Shown here piece by piece: positions 1 through 4,974 of a stretch of 5,694 bases of DNA. Position 1 is the first letter of the stretch. Each line of letters starts with the position of its first letter. Under the pieces are notes generated by a model, which searched no databases, was not told the origin of the DNA, and saw only the letters and a program-made list of their open reading frames with translations. The stretch is taken from contig JAAZDI010000085.1 in the NCBI GenBank assembly GCA_012512295.1, positions 1 through 5,694 of the forward strand. Direction: 5' to 3'. Source of the stretch: Syntrophomonadaceae bacterium. GTDB taxonomy: Bacteria; Bacillota; Ch66; Ch109. The translations under genes and the position numbers were made by a program.

Positions 1-605
1 ATTTTTTTGAAATGCTTGCCTACGGTAATGCCGCCAGCTTCCTTGGGTACTACAAAAGCACTCATCCCTCTTGCCCCTTTAGTCTTGTCCGTTACGGCAA
101 TAACCACGAAAATATCCGCCAACGGGCCATTGGAAACAAAAGTCTTGGTCCCGTTGATCACGTATTCATCCCCTTCCAGCACGGCAGTCGTGGTAGCGGA
201 CGCCGGGTCAGTCCCAGCTCCCGGTTCGGTCAGCGCAAACGCACCCACTTTTTCTCCCTTACAGAGAGGAATCATGAACTTCTTTTTCTGTTCTTCGGTA
301 CCGAACTGAAAAATAGGCGTCAGGACCAGCCCGGTCGTTGCTGAAACCGTAAATCCAGTAGAAGCACAAGCACGAGAAATTTCTTCTATGACAATGGCGA
401 AAGTTAGATAATCCGAACCGGCTCCACCATATTCCGTCGGGTAAGGAATTCCCAGCCAGTCCATCTCCGCCAGTTTGGCCATTACTTCGGCCGGGTAGCG
501 ACTCTCTTCATCAAGCTCAGCAGCAATCGGCTCCAGATACTTCTGAGTAAACTCTCGGGCACTTGCTCGGATGAGTTCCTGTTCCTCGGTCAGTCTAAAA
601 TCCAT
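1..605 (-). CDS. Acyl-CoA dehydrogenase, N-terminal part (cut by window edge)
   Basis: This gene reads leftward from ATG at 605-603 and stays open to the window edge, giving about 201 residues. The protein begins MDFRLTEEQELIRASAREF, the usual start of the acyl-CoA dehydrogenase N-terminal helical domain. At about residues 121-134 lies GAFALTEPGAGTDP, matching the family signature for FAD and substrate binding. It is followed by YVINGTKTFVSNG, the beta-domain strand that contacts FAD. Known members are flavoenzymes that make the alpha-beta double bond of acyl-CoA thioesters and pass electrons to an electron-transfer flavoprotein. The C-terminal domain with the catalytic glutamate lies outside the window, so chain-length specificity (short-chain butyryl type is plausible) cannot be decided. 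The start is well supported: RBS GGGAGGT ends 6 nt upstream. A MarR regulator lies upstream on the same strand. Confidence 0.95.
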   Translation of the reverse strand, partial: MDFRLTEEQELIRASAREFTQKYLEPIAAELDEESRYPAEVMAKLAEMDWLGIPYPTEYGGAGSDYLTFAIVIEEISRACASTGFTVSATTGLVLTPIFQFGTEEQKKKFMIPLCKGEKVGAFALTEPGAGTDPASATTTAVLEGDEYVINGTKTFVSNGPLADIFVVIAVTDKTKGARGMSAFVVPKEAGGITVGKHFKK

Positions 606-611
606 GACAAT

Positions 612-618
612 ACCTCCC
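612..618 (-). promoter_or_regulatory. RBS of the acyl-CoA dehydrogenase
   Basis: The minus strand reads GGGAGGT, six bases before the ATG at 605-603. This strong Shine-Dalgarno site fixes the start codon. Confidence 0.85.
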
Positions 619-639
619 TTTTTTTAGCTTTTTTTATTT

Positions 640-668
640 ACTTTAAGTCAGAAAAAATAGCTTGTCAA
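640..668 (-). promoter_or_regulatory. Sigma-A-type promoter of the acyl-CoA dehydrogenase
   Basis: On the minus strand a perfect -35 TTGACA (668-663) is followed after 17 nt by TAAAGT (645-640), a 4-of-6 match to the -10 consensus. Transcription would begin near position 633, giving a leader of about 28 nt that holds the RBS. The perfect 12-bp palindrome TTTATATATAAA at 676-687 sits just upstream of the -35. It could be an AT-rich upstream element or a regulator site, but in such AT-rich DNA it may be chance. Confidence 0.65.
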
Positions 669-803
669 CCAATAGTTTATATATAAATTATTTGTATATA
701 AGACATAAATAGACAGAAATCTACTCGTTTGTAAAAAATTCGCACCCCCTGCGCATGAGTGGTTGACCTGTTTAAAGCACGGAAATTAAAAAGGCATGCT
801 AAA

Positions 804-932
804 ATGAAGTTTTAGGAAGCTTCCAGTGAGGAGTTTAAGACAAGAACATATTTTGTAATTCAGGAAGCCATTTTAGGCATAAAAGTCGATGCCATTAGCT
901 CCATTGACGACATGCTTTTCGGAGGTAAATAA
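804..932 (+). pseudogene. Short reading frame broken by an early TAG (possible gene remnant)
   Basis: An ATG at 804 is followed by two codons and an in-frame TAG at 813-815. The same frame then stays open for 38 codons to TAA at 930-932. The open part ends in a protein-like stretch that includes FVIQEAILGIKVDAISSIDD and then MLFGGK. It has a natural mix of hydrophobic and charged residues, unlike random AT-rich translation. I do not recognise the family and see no convincing RBS before the ATG. The simplest reading is the decayed end of a gene; an artefact is possible. It sits between the MarR regulator and the acyl-CoA dehydrogenase, on the opposite strand to both. Confidence 0.3.
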
Positions 933-993
933 AATTTCCTAACTACCACTAGGACGATATACTACAACTAGGATAATAGTAACGGAATAAAGT
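933..993. other. MarR 3' flank, no clear terminator
   Basis: This is the region downstream of the MarR stop codon. It holds two imperfect copies of ACTAGGA (948-954 and 968-974) and a small inverted repeat, TCCTA with TAGGA, but no GC-rich stem followed by a T run. I see no convincing terminator. Confidence 0.3.
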
Positions 994-1410
994 TTAATTC
1001 GTTTTACTTATTTCCCATAATAACTGCTTTAAGGCTTCTATTTGCTCGGGTTCCAACCCCTCTAGTACCTTCTGATTGGCTTTCTCAATAACCTCTTCCA
1101 ACGGAACTTTAAGATCACGCCCTTTTTGCGTCAGCTGGATTTGCAAAGCCCGGCGATCTCGGGGATCTGTTTTTTTAACAATCAATCCTCTTTGTTCCAT
1201 CCGATCTAAAAGCCCCGTCATGGTGGAACCATCCAACGATAAACGTTCCGCTAATTGTCGAGCTGTCTGACAATCCTCGTCCCACAGACACCGAAGAACC
1301 CCATACTGACCGGGAGTCACTCCGTAAGGAGCCAAGTCGCCTTTAAATAACTGATGTACCGCATGTTGGGCCTTAGTTAGGACAAAATTAATGCACTGCT
1401 CCAATTCCAT
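994..1410 (-). CDS. MarR-family transcriptional regulator
   Basis: The protein has 138 residues, the normal length for a one-domain MarR winged helix-turn-helix dimer. Residues about 1-30 form the N-terminal dimerisation helix. Residues 50-83 (TARQLAERLSLDGSTMTGLLDRMEQRGLIVKKTD) form the helix-turn-helix with recognition helix. The wing follows as DPRDRRALQIQLTQKG, with the family's conserved D-x-R element, and then the C-terminal dimerisation helices. Cysteines at 6, 41 and 47 could allow redox sensing, but none clearly aligns with the known OhrR sensor cysteine. RBS AAGGAG lies 8 nt before the ATG. It probably represses its own promoter through the dyad at 1438-1454. Regulation of the acyl-CoA dehydrogenase downstream is possible, but the genes are 388 bp apart and the latter has its own promoter. 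The ligand is unknown. Confidence 0.93.
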   Translation of the reverse strand: MELEQCINFVLTKAQHAVHQLFKGDLAPYGVTPGQYGVLRCLWDEDCQTARQLAERLSLDGSTMTGLLDRMEQRGLIVKKTDPRDRRALQIQLTQKGRDLKVPLEEVIEKANQKVLEGLEPEQIEALKQLLWEISKTN

Positions 1411-1418
1411 ATCCTTGA

Positions 1419-1424
1419 CTCCTT
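1419..1424 (-). promoter_or_regulatory. RBS of the MarR gene
   Basis: The minus strand reads AAGGAG, 8 nt before the ATG at 1410-1408, supporting this start. Confidence 0.8.
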
Positions 1425-1437
1425 TTCACCTGACATA

Positions 1438-1454
1438 ATTGAACTAGATACAAT
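1438..1454 (-). promoter_or_regulatory. Probable MarR autorepression operator
   Basis: The minus strand reads ATTGTATCTAGTTCAAT, a 17-bp imperfect dyad with ATTG/CAAT arms. MarR-family sites are often TTG-N7-CAA type dyads of this length. It starts 4 bp downstream of the predicted -10, over the transcription start, where a bound dimer would block initiation. A second short dyad, TGAAC-TC-GTTCA, lies just upstream of the -35 at 1495-1506. Assignment to this regulator is inferred from position only. Confidence 0.5.
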
Positions 1455-1458
1455 CTTT

Positions 1459-1487
1459 ATAATAACAGGGAGAGTAAATCTGTTCAA
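1459..1487 (-). promoter_or_regulatory. Sigma-A-type promoter of the MarR gene
   Basis: On the minus strand -35 TTGAAC (1487-1482) and -10 TATTAT (1464-1459) are separated by exactly 17 nt. Each matches the consensus in at least four of six positions. The leader to the ATG is about 40 nt. Confidence 0.65.
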
Positions 1488-1494
1488 GCAATAG

Positions 1495-1506
1495 TGAACT
1501 CGTTCA
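1495..1506. repeat. Short dyad TGAAC-TC-GTTCA upstream of the MarR promoter
   Basis: Perfect 5-bp arms are separated by 2 bp, 8 bp upstream of the -35. GTTCA/TGAAC also occurs in the -35 hexamer and in the operator-like dyad, so this sequence appears four times within about 70 bp. It could be an accessory operator half-site set. Confidence 0.3.
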
Positions 1507-1590
1507 ACTTCGCTGAATATCGAAGTTTCAGATGGAGACCCTTCTCCTCCTGAAGTTTAAACAAGGCAACCCCACTTACAAGTGGGAGTC
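1506..1590 (+). repeat. Cluster of three hairpins, possible IS200/IS605-type end or structured RNA
   Basis: Three stem-loops lie in a row. Hairpin 1: AACTTCG (1506-1512) with CGAAGTT (1521-1527), loop 8. Hairpin 2 spans 1523-1558: TTCAG and GGAG pair with CTCC and CTGAA around a 6-nt loop, with a symmetric 2x2 interior loop. The stem extends by four more pairs if G-T pairs are allowed. Hairpin 3: CCCACT (1571-1576) with AGTGGG (1581-1586), loop TACA, followed by AGTCTTTTGATT. Hairpins 1 and 2 share 1523-1527 and exclude each other. A hairpin of the form ACCCC...GTGGGAGTC near an end is typical of IS200/IS605-type elements and the RNAs encoded at their right ends. No transposase or TnpB gene is present here, so this would be a remnant or a non-autonomous copy. 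A small RNA with a weak terminator is the alternative. Confidence 0.4.
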
Positions 1591-1600
1591 TTTTGATTCC

Positions 1601-1869
1601 AACAGCTATATAACATAACTTTCTAATAGAGTTACTAAATATATATTATAGCAAAAGCTGCCGTTTACCAAAAGATGAAGTTTTTTCAAAATATTTAATA
1701 TATTCGCGGCATTAGACTCCGCGTATAACAGCTCTTATGTTTTACATTTTGAAGTATCGCGCGGAAAAAATTATAAGCAGCTATAGGCAGGCGGTTTTGG
1801 GCAGGTATCTAGAACCAGGCAAGGCTCGTTAATATCATATGTGAATTTTACTTGCCTGATTATGGTCCA
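1601..1869. other. Gene-free AT-rich stretch downstream of the YitT gene
   Basis: I see no coding region here. There is a small stem CGCGG/CCGCG at 1705-1723. A perfect 8-bp inverted repeat, CAGGCAAG (1816-1823) with CTTGCCTG (1851-1858), has a 27-nt loop and lies just past the stop codon of the YitT gene. On the minus strand no T run follows it, so it is not a standard intrinsic terminator, though it may stabilise the 3' end of that mRNA. Confidence 0.35.
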
Positions 1870-2724
1870 TCAATGGATTGATCTTTTCGCAAAACGACCC
1901 CCCATTACTTCATGGACCCCGGCTACTGTAACAAAGGCTTCCTCATCAATATCTTTGATTATTTCTTTTAGTTTCGCAACCTCTAATCTAGTAATCACAG
2001 CATATAAAACAGATTTGAACTCTCCAGAATAGCCGCCCTTTCCCTTAAGGTACGTAACTCCCCGACCAAGTCGGTGTAAAATTACTTCGGCTATCTCCTC
2101 AGGCTTTTCGGAAATAATAAAGACTGATTTTGATTCGTCGAGTCCTTCTATTACTAAATCAATAACTTTATAAGCGATAAAGTAAGCTACTAGTGAATAC
2201 ATTGCTCGATCCCAACCAAAAACAAATCCAGCACTACCCAATATAAATATATTAAAAAACATTATTATTTCTCCAACAGAAAAACTTGTTTTCTTATCGA
2301 AGATAATAGCAATAATTTCTGTTCCGTCTAAAGAACCCCCATATCTAATAATGAGACCTACACCCATGCCCAAGATAATGCCACCAAAAACCGCTGCTAA
2401 AAATACGTCTTTGGTAAATCCAGGTATAGGATGAAATAAAGAAACTCCAATCGATAAACAAGAGATAGCAAATAGCGTTTTTAATAAAAATGTCTTGCCA
2501 ATCTGTTTATACCCAACAAAAAGAAATGGTAAGTTCAATATAAATATAAATACGCCAAGGGGTACGTTGGTTAAATAGCTAGCCATAATCGAAATACCAA
2601 CTACTCCCCCATCAATTACGTTGTTGGGAACAAGAAATAATTCCAACCCAACTGAAGCCAGTGTTGCTCCTAGGATAATAAATAGTAGTGTGTTGACTTG
2701 GTTAATCTTTTTGTTTTTCGGCAT
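1870..2724 (-). CDS. YitT-family membrane protein (YitT_membrane plus DUF2179)
   Basis: The 284-residue protein has the usual length of the family. The N-terminal ~195 residues are membrane-embedded, with hydrophobic segments near 11-32, 39-52, 56-72, 80-97, 106-127, 152-171 and 175-193. The first loop VPNNVIDGGVVGISI and the later RYGGSLDGTEIIA carry the glycine-rich motifs that repeat in this family. The C-terminal ~75 residues form a soluble DUF2179 domain, with GRGVTYLKGKGGYSGE at about 220-235 and AFVTVAGVHEVMGGRF near the end. Family members sit in the cytoplasmic membrane; their transported substrate is not established, so no function beyond this is claimed. The start at 2724 gives a Lys-rich cytoplasmic N-terminus. 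The RBS is weak (GAAGAAG just upstream). It follows the HipA-like kinase on the same strand but has its own promoter. Confidence 0.93.
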   Translation of the reverse strand: MPKNKKINQVNTLLFIILGATLASVGLELFLVPNNVIDGGVVGISIMASYLTNVPLGVFIFILNLPFLFVGYKQIGKTFLLKTLFAISCLSIGVSLFHPIPGFTKDVFLAAVFGGIILGMGVGLIIRYGGSLDGTEIIAIIFDKKTSFSVGEIIMFFNIFILGSAGFVFGWDRAMYSLVAYFIAYKVIDLVIEGLDESKSVFIISEKPEEIAEVILHRLGRGVTYLKGKGGYSGEFKSVLYAVITRLEVAKLKEIIKDIDEEAFVTVAGVHEVMGGRFAKRSIH

Positions 2725-2761
2725 TACTTCTTCAACTCTTTATTTATCACATTGATATAAA

Positions 2762-2809
2762 AAGCTCGAAAATTGTTGTGTTTCATATTATATCAAAAAA
2801 GTCGAGCTT
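2762..2809 (-). promoter_or_regulatory. YitT promoter enclosed by an 8-bp inverted repeat
   Basis: The minus strand has a perfect TATAAT at 2792-2787, with only a poor -35 (TTATCA, 16 nt upstream). It lies between perfect 8-bp arms, AAGCTCGA (2762-2769) and TCGAGCTT (2802-2809), 32 nt apart. One arm falls in the promoter spacer and the other in the early transcribed leader. This would suit a regulator binding both arms. For transcripts arriving from the kinase gene, the same arms form a stem followed by TTTTT, so it could also end upstream transcription. Confidence 0.45.
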
Positions 2810-2865
2810 GATAATTATTTAGGCAAAAAAATAGAGCTGAAGTATCAAAATTTTTTATGGCCACA

Positions 2866-2896
2866 AGGGCTATTTGTCCGAATATTTTTTAGCCCT
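2866..2896 (-). terminator. Weak terminator-like hairpin after the kinase gene
   Basis: AGGGCTA (2866-2872) pairs perfectly with TAGCCCT (2890-2896) around a 17-nt loop, starting 17 nt past the stop codon of the HipA-like gene. No T run follows the stem directly on the minus strand, so termination efficiency is doubtful. Confidence 0.35.
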
Positions 2897-2913
2897 GGAT
2901 GAATGGAAAGGTA

Positions 2914-3792
2914 CTATATTACATAGCTTTCTATGTAGTCAGCACACGTTTTGGGAAAACGCTTCCTGCTTAATTCATTAATCGTTGCTCTAACTTGGCC
3001 TTTACGGGCCAGTATAAAATCGATCAAGGCTGACTGTTCTTCTTCATATATCCCCCATTCCAACGGAATATCAACCATGATTGATTCCAGATGTTCGCGT
3101 TGCAGGCTTTCCACCCGCTCCAAAGACTCCGAGAAAACATCACCAATCATTAATGGAGCCATGATACGATAAAAATTGCCAAATAGAGGCTTGACCGGCA
3201 GAGCGTTTCGTCGAAGTTCCTCGACGGTCCACTCAGGTCCCATAAAAGCATGCCCGTGGTCAATTAACAATAAGCGCGGAGGAGTGTCTTCGATAAATAA
3301 TACGTTATCTCCATGGCAGGAACGATCCCAATTATTAATTAAATGATCAAAGACCACAATGGAACCGAGCAGGCTAGGATTATTCAACTTCTCCAACCTG
3401 GTTTGCGTGGGACTGGCTACTGCTTTTTCATAAAATAAACTCCCAAACTGGAGTCCACCAACAAAAGGACGCCGGGCCATATCTGGCTCAAAATCAATAA
3501 ACACCTGTGGAACCCTGACCACCTCAAATTCTCCAACCGGAACCCCTAACAGCACAGCCAGCCGGGAAGCAATCAACTCATTGGGCAGCACCCGTGGTCC
3601 CTGGGTGTTCCCTTTAAATTTGACTACGTACTTTCGACCATCATCAAATAGGATTAGCTGCGCTTTGGAGCCACTGCCTTGCATTGGACAGATTTGTGTT
3701 ACAGCCACTGGTACCCCTGCGGGATCGACGATTGGTCGGTAACGCCGTTTAACCCAGTTAATTGGTTTAGACGATCCAAAAGCAGTATTCAT
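2914..3792 (-). CDS. HipA-like protein kinase (HipA_2-type), no HipB partner
   Basis: The 292-residue protein has the core of a HipA/PI4-kinase-like fold. YVVKFKGN gives the ATP-binding lysine (K58). PNELIASRLA supplies the alpha-C glutamate (E72). FDHLINNWDRSCHGDN holds the catalytic aspartate in NWDR (D156) and the metal-binding Asn (N163). LLLIDHGHAF (D178) is the DFG-equivalent. All key residues are present, so it is probably an active kinase. It is much shorter than E. coli HipA (about 440 residues) and has no HipB-like antitoxin gene beside it, so it is not a standard toxin-antitoxin module. Its substrate is unknown. The start ATG at 3792 has a modest RBS, GGTGAG, 5 nt upstream. It lies 81 bp downstream of the PHP gene, likely in the same transcript. 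Confidence 0.85.
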   Translation of the reverse strand: MNTAFGSSKPINWVKRRYRPIVDPAGVPVAVTQICPMQGSGSKAQLILFDDGRKYVVKFKGNTQGPRVLPNELIASRLAVLLGVPVGEFEVVRVPQVFIDFEPDMARRPFVGGLQFGSLFYEKAVASPTQTRLEKLNNPSLLGSIVVFDHLINNWDRSCHGDNVLFIEDTPPRLLLIDHGHAFMGPEWTVEELRRNALPVKPLFGNFYRIMAPLMIGDVFSESLERVESLQREHLESIMVDIPLEWGIYEEEQSALIDFILARKGQVRATINELSRKRFPKTCADYIESYVI

Positions 3793-3873
3793 CAGGGCTC
3801 ACCGTCCTTTCCATTCACAGGTCCCATAGCATTATTTCCGAAAACACGAGTGTTGAGACATATCTCGGTGTGT

Positions 3874-4494
3874 CTAAAGATTCTTACCCACCCGACACCA
3901 ACCTTTCTTCAGAGCAATTACCAAATCTTGTATGGAATTTACCTTTACATTTACTATTGAATAAGCCAAGCCCACCTCCACTGCTGCATGAGCGTCACTT
4001 CCTCCCACCATCGGTAAACCCATCTCTTTCGCCAATTCTACCGCCTGTCGGTTTTCTTCATCAGTACATCGAAGATTCCAAACATCAATCGCTGCCAAAC
4101 CTCTGAGCTTGGCCATCCGCCAGCCACCAGAATGCTCTTCTCCCTTCCGAAATGGATGGGCGGCAATAACTGCCCCACCCTGGTCGTTAACATAGTCAAT
4201 TAATCGCTGCGGGTCAAGCTGACCAGTTAACCCCTGTTTATTCCAAGAATCATCCTGTACACCATAAAGGATTAAATGGCCGCAGCTAGTAGAAGCCTCG
4301 GCACCTCGCAGAACTATTAGCCCGCTATCCTTGGCCACTTCTTCTATTGGAGCACTGCTTAAATAACTGTTATGATCTGTTATGCAGATTGCATCCATCC
4401 CTCTTTTTTTGCCCCATTTGATCAGGTGCTCGGGATTGACTGAACAGTCAAAAGAGTACCGGGAATGCACATGGAGATCAATTTTAAAGGTCAT
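3874..4494 (-). CDS. PHP-domain metal-dependent phosphoesterase
   Basis: The 206-residue protein is a complete small PHP domain. The metal-binding motifs appear in order: DLHVHS (H8, H10), ITDHNS (D40, H41), GAEAS (E66), CGHLILYG (H73), AAHPF (H113) and GGSDAH (D167, H169). PHP enzymes bind a two- or three-metal cluster and hydrolyse phosphoester bonds. Known relatives include histidinol-phosphatase, the RNase AM type (YciV, about 290 residues) and polymerase-linked PHP domains. This short stand-alone form lacks the insert of the YciV type, so its substrate cannot be named. I chose ATG at 4494 because GAGGG lies exactly 6 nt upstream and the protein then starts directly with the first beta strand. 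A TTG start at 4521 would add nine residues without a good RBS. It is probably co-transcribed with the kinase gene. Confidence 0.9.
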   Translation of the reverse strand: MTFKIDLHVHSRYSFDCSVNPEHLIKWGKKRGMDAICITDHNSYLSSAPIEEVAKDSGLIVLRGAEASTSCGHLILYGVQDDSWNKQGLTGQLDPQRLIDYVNDQGGAVIAAHPFRKGEEHSGGWRMAKLRGLAAIDVWNLRCTDEENRQAVELAKEMGLPMVGGSDAHAAVEVGLAYSIVNVKVNSIQDLVIALKKGWCRVGKNL

Positions 4495-4500
4495 TGCCTG

Positions 4501-4505
4501 CCCTC
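4501..4505 (-). promoter_or_regulatory. RBS deciding the PHP gene start
   Basis: The minus strand reads GAGGG, 6 nt before ATG 4494-4492. It supports this start over the in-frame TTG at 4521. Confidence 0.7.
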
Positions 4506-4521
4506 TAATCAATAATCCCAA

Positions 4522-4759
4522 CCAAAAAACTGTTTATCAGAATAGTTCGTAAATTCACGAGATATATCCCTGCTCAAGTTATTTTTCCGCATTCTTTCTC
4601 CAGTTCACTTTCAATCTTGAATCGCTGCCAAAGCTTGTAACTCGTTATTTTCTTAAAGTATATCAGAAAATCCAGGCTTGAAAATTATCTAATATTAAAA
4701 ACTCTTAATTTTCAACCCGTTTTACCTTGTTAAAAGTACTGCCAGTTTAATCCATGCCA
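4522..4759. other. AT-rich intergenic region between divergent genes
   Basis: This region separates the leftward PHP gene from the rightward block. I see no coding region and no strong sigma-A promoter for the PHP gene. A sequence at 4734-4751 (AAAGTACTGCCAGTTTAA) partly repeats at 4889-4904 (AAAGTACCAGTTTAAA), differing by a 2-nt insertion. Confidence 0.4.
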
Positions 4760-4791
4760 AGTAACCCTTTAGCAAATCTGCCCATATAATA
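4760..4791 (+). promoter_or_regulatory. Sigma-K-like promoter, copy 1
   Basis: AGTAAC (4760-4765), 17 nt, then CATATAATA (4783-4791). The Bacillus sigma-K consensus is mACm, 16-17 nt, CATAnnnTA. Here AACC (4763-4766) and CATATAATA with 16 nt between match it fully, although the -35 part carries little information. The same AGTAAC-N17-CATATAAT arrangement recurs at 5410-5440. TATAAT could also serve sigma-A, but no good -35 lies at the right distance. Confidence 0.5.
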
Positions 4792-4804
4792 ATAAAAAGT
4801 TTCT

Positions 4805-4831
4805 ATCAAAGGGAGGATTTTGCATAAATAG
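4805..4831 (+). promoter_or_regulatory. Orphan RBS without an ATG
   Basis: AAAGGGAGG (4808-4816) is a strong Shine-Dalgarno site and is nearly the same as that of the gene at 5484 (ATCAAAGG-AGGATT). No ATG or GTG follows at usable distance. The only start is TTG at 4820, giving a three-codon peptide. ATA stands at 4824, exactly where an ATG would be ideal, but a stop follows after five more codons. This may be the fossil start of a lost gene or a leader peptide. Confidence 0.4.
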
Positions 4832-4856
4832 AGATACTAGATAATCGTTTCTAATA

Positions 4857-4902
4857 CAGTTTGAACCATAAACTGGTCAAGATTAACGAAAGTACCAGTT
4901 TA
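4857..4902 (+). promoter_or_regulatory. Competing leader hairpins
   Basis: TAAACTGGT (4869-4877) pairs perfectly over 9 bp with ACCAGTTTA (4894-4902), loop 16. The left arm can instead pair with CAGTTT (4857-4862) through AAACTG (4870-4875), loop 7. The two structures exclude each other, as in attenuators, within the leader of the Lys/Asp-rich gene. No ligand or known riboswitch class is recognised. Confidence 0.4.
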
Positions 4903-4913
4903 AATGTTTATGA

Positions 4914-4968
4914 AACTTTTTTATCTCATTTTAATTTAGGCAAGGGGTGAGATAATGAAAAAAAAGTT
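4914..4968 (+). promoter_or_regulatory. RBS and start-codon hairpin with A8 run
   Basis: TTATCTCA (4921-4928) pairs perfectly with TGAGATAA (4948-4955). The loop of 19 nt holds the RBS (AAGGGG, 4942-4947). The ATG (4955-4957) begins at the last paired base. AACTTTT (4914-4920) can pair with AAAAGTT (4962-4968), so the start and the A run are enclosed by a second stem across a 6-nt bulge. This could control access of ribosomes to the start. Eight A residues (4958-4965) directly follow the ATG. Confidence 0.45.
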
Positions 4969-4974
4969 GAGGAA

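Noticed and set aside
7..344. Two plus-strand open frames of 100 and 110 codons
   Set aside because: They lie opposite the acyl-CoA dehydrogenase, whose frame has clear family motifs, a promoter and an RBS.
1816..1858. Terminator of the YitT gene
   Set aside because: The 8-bp stem is perfect, but its loop is 27 nt and no T run follows on the minus strand.
2914..3792. A HipBA toxin-antitoxin module
   Set aside because: No small helix-turn-helix gene adjoins the kinase. The neighbours are a PHP enzyme and a membrane protein.
3816..3873. Terminator between the PHP and kinase genes
   Set aside because: Only a short bulged stem (ACAC-GAG with CTCGGTGT) is present with a three-T tail, which is too weak to split the likely operon.
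3679..4106. Plus-strand frames of 93 and 78 codons across the kinase and PHP genes
   Set aside because: They overlap two genes with complete catalytic motifs on the other strand and have no RBS or recognisable domain.
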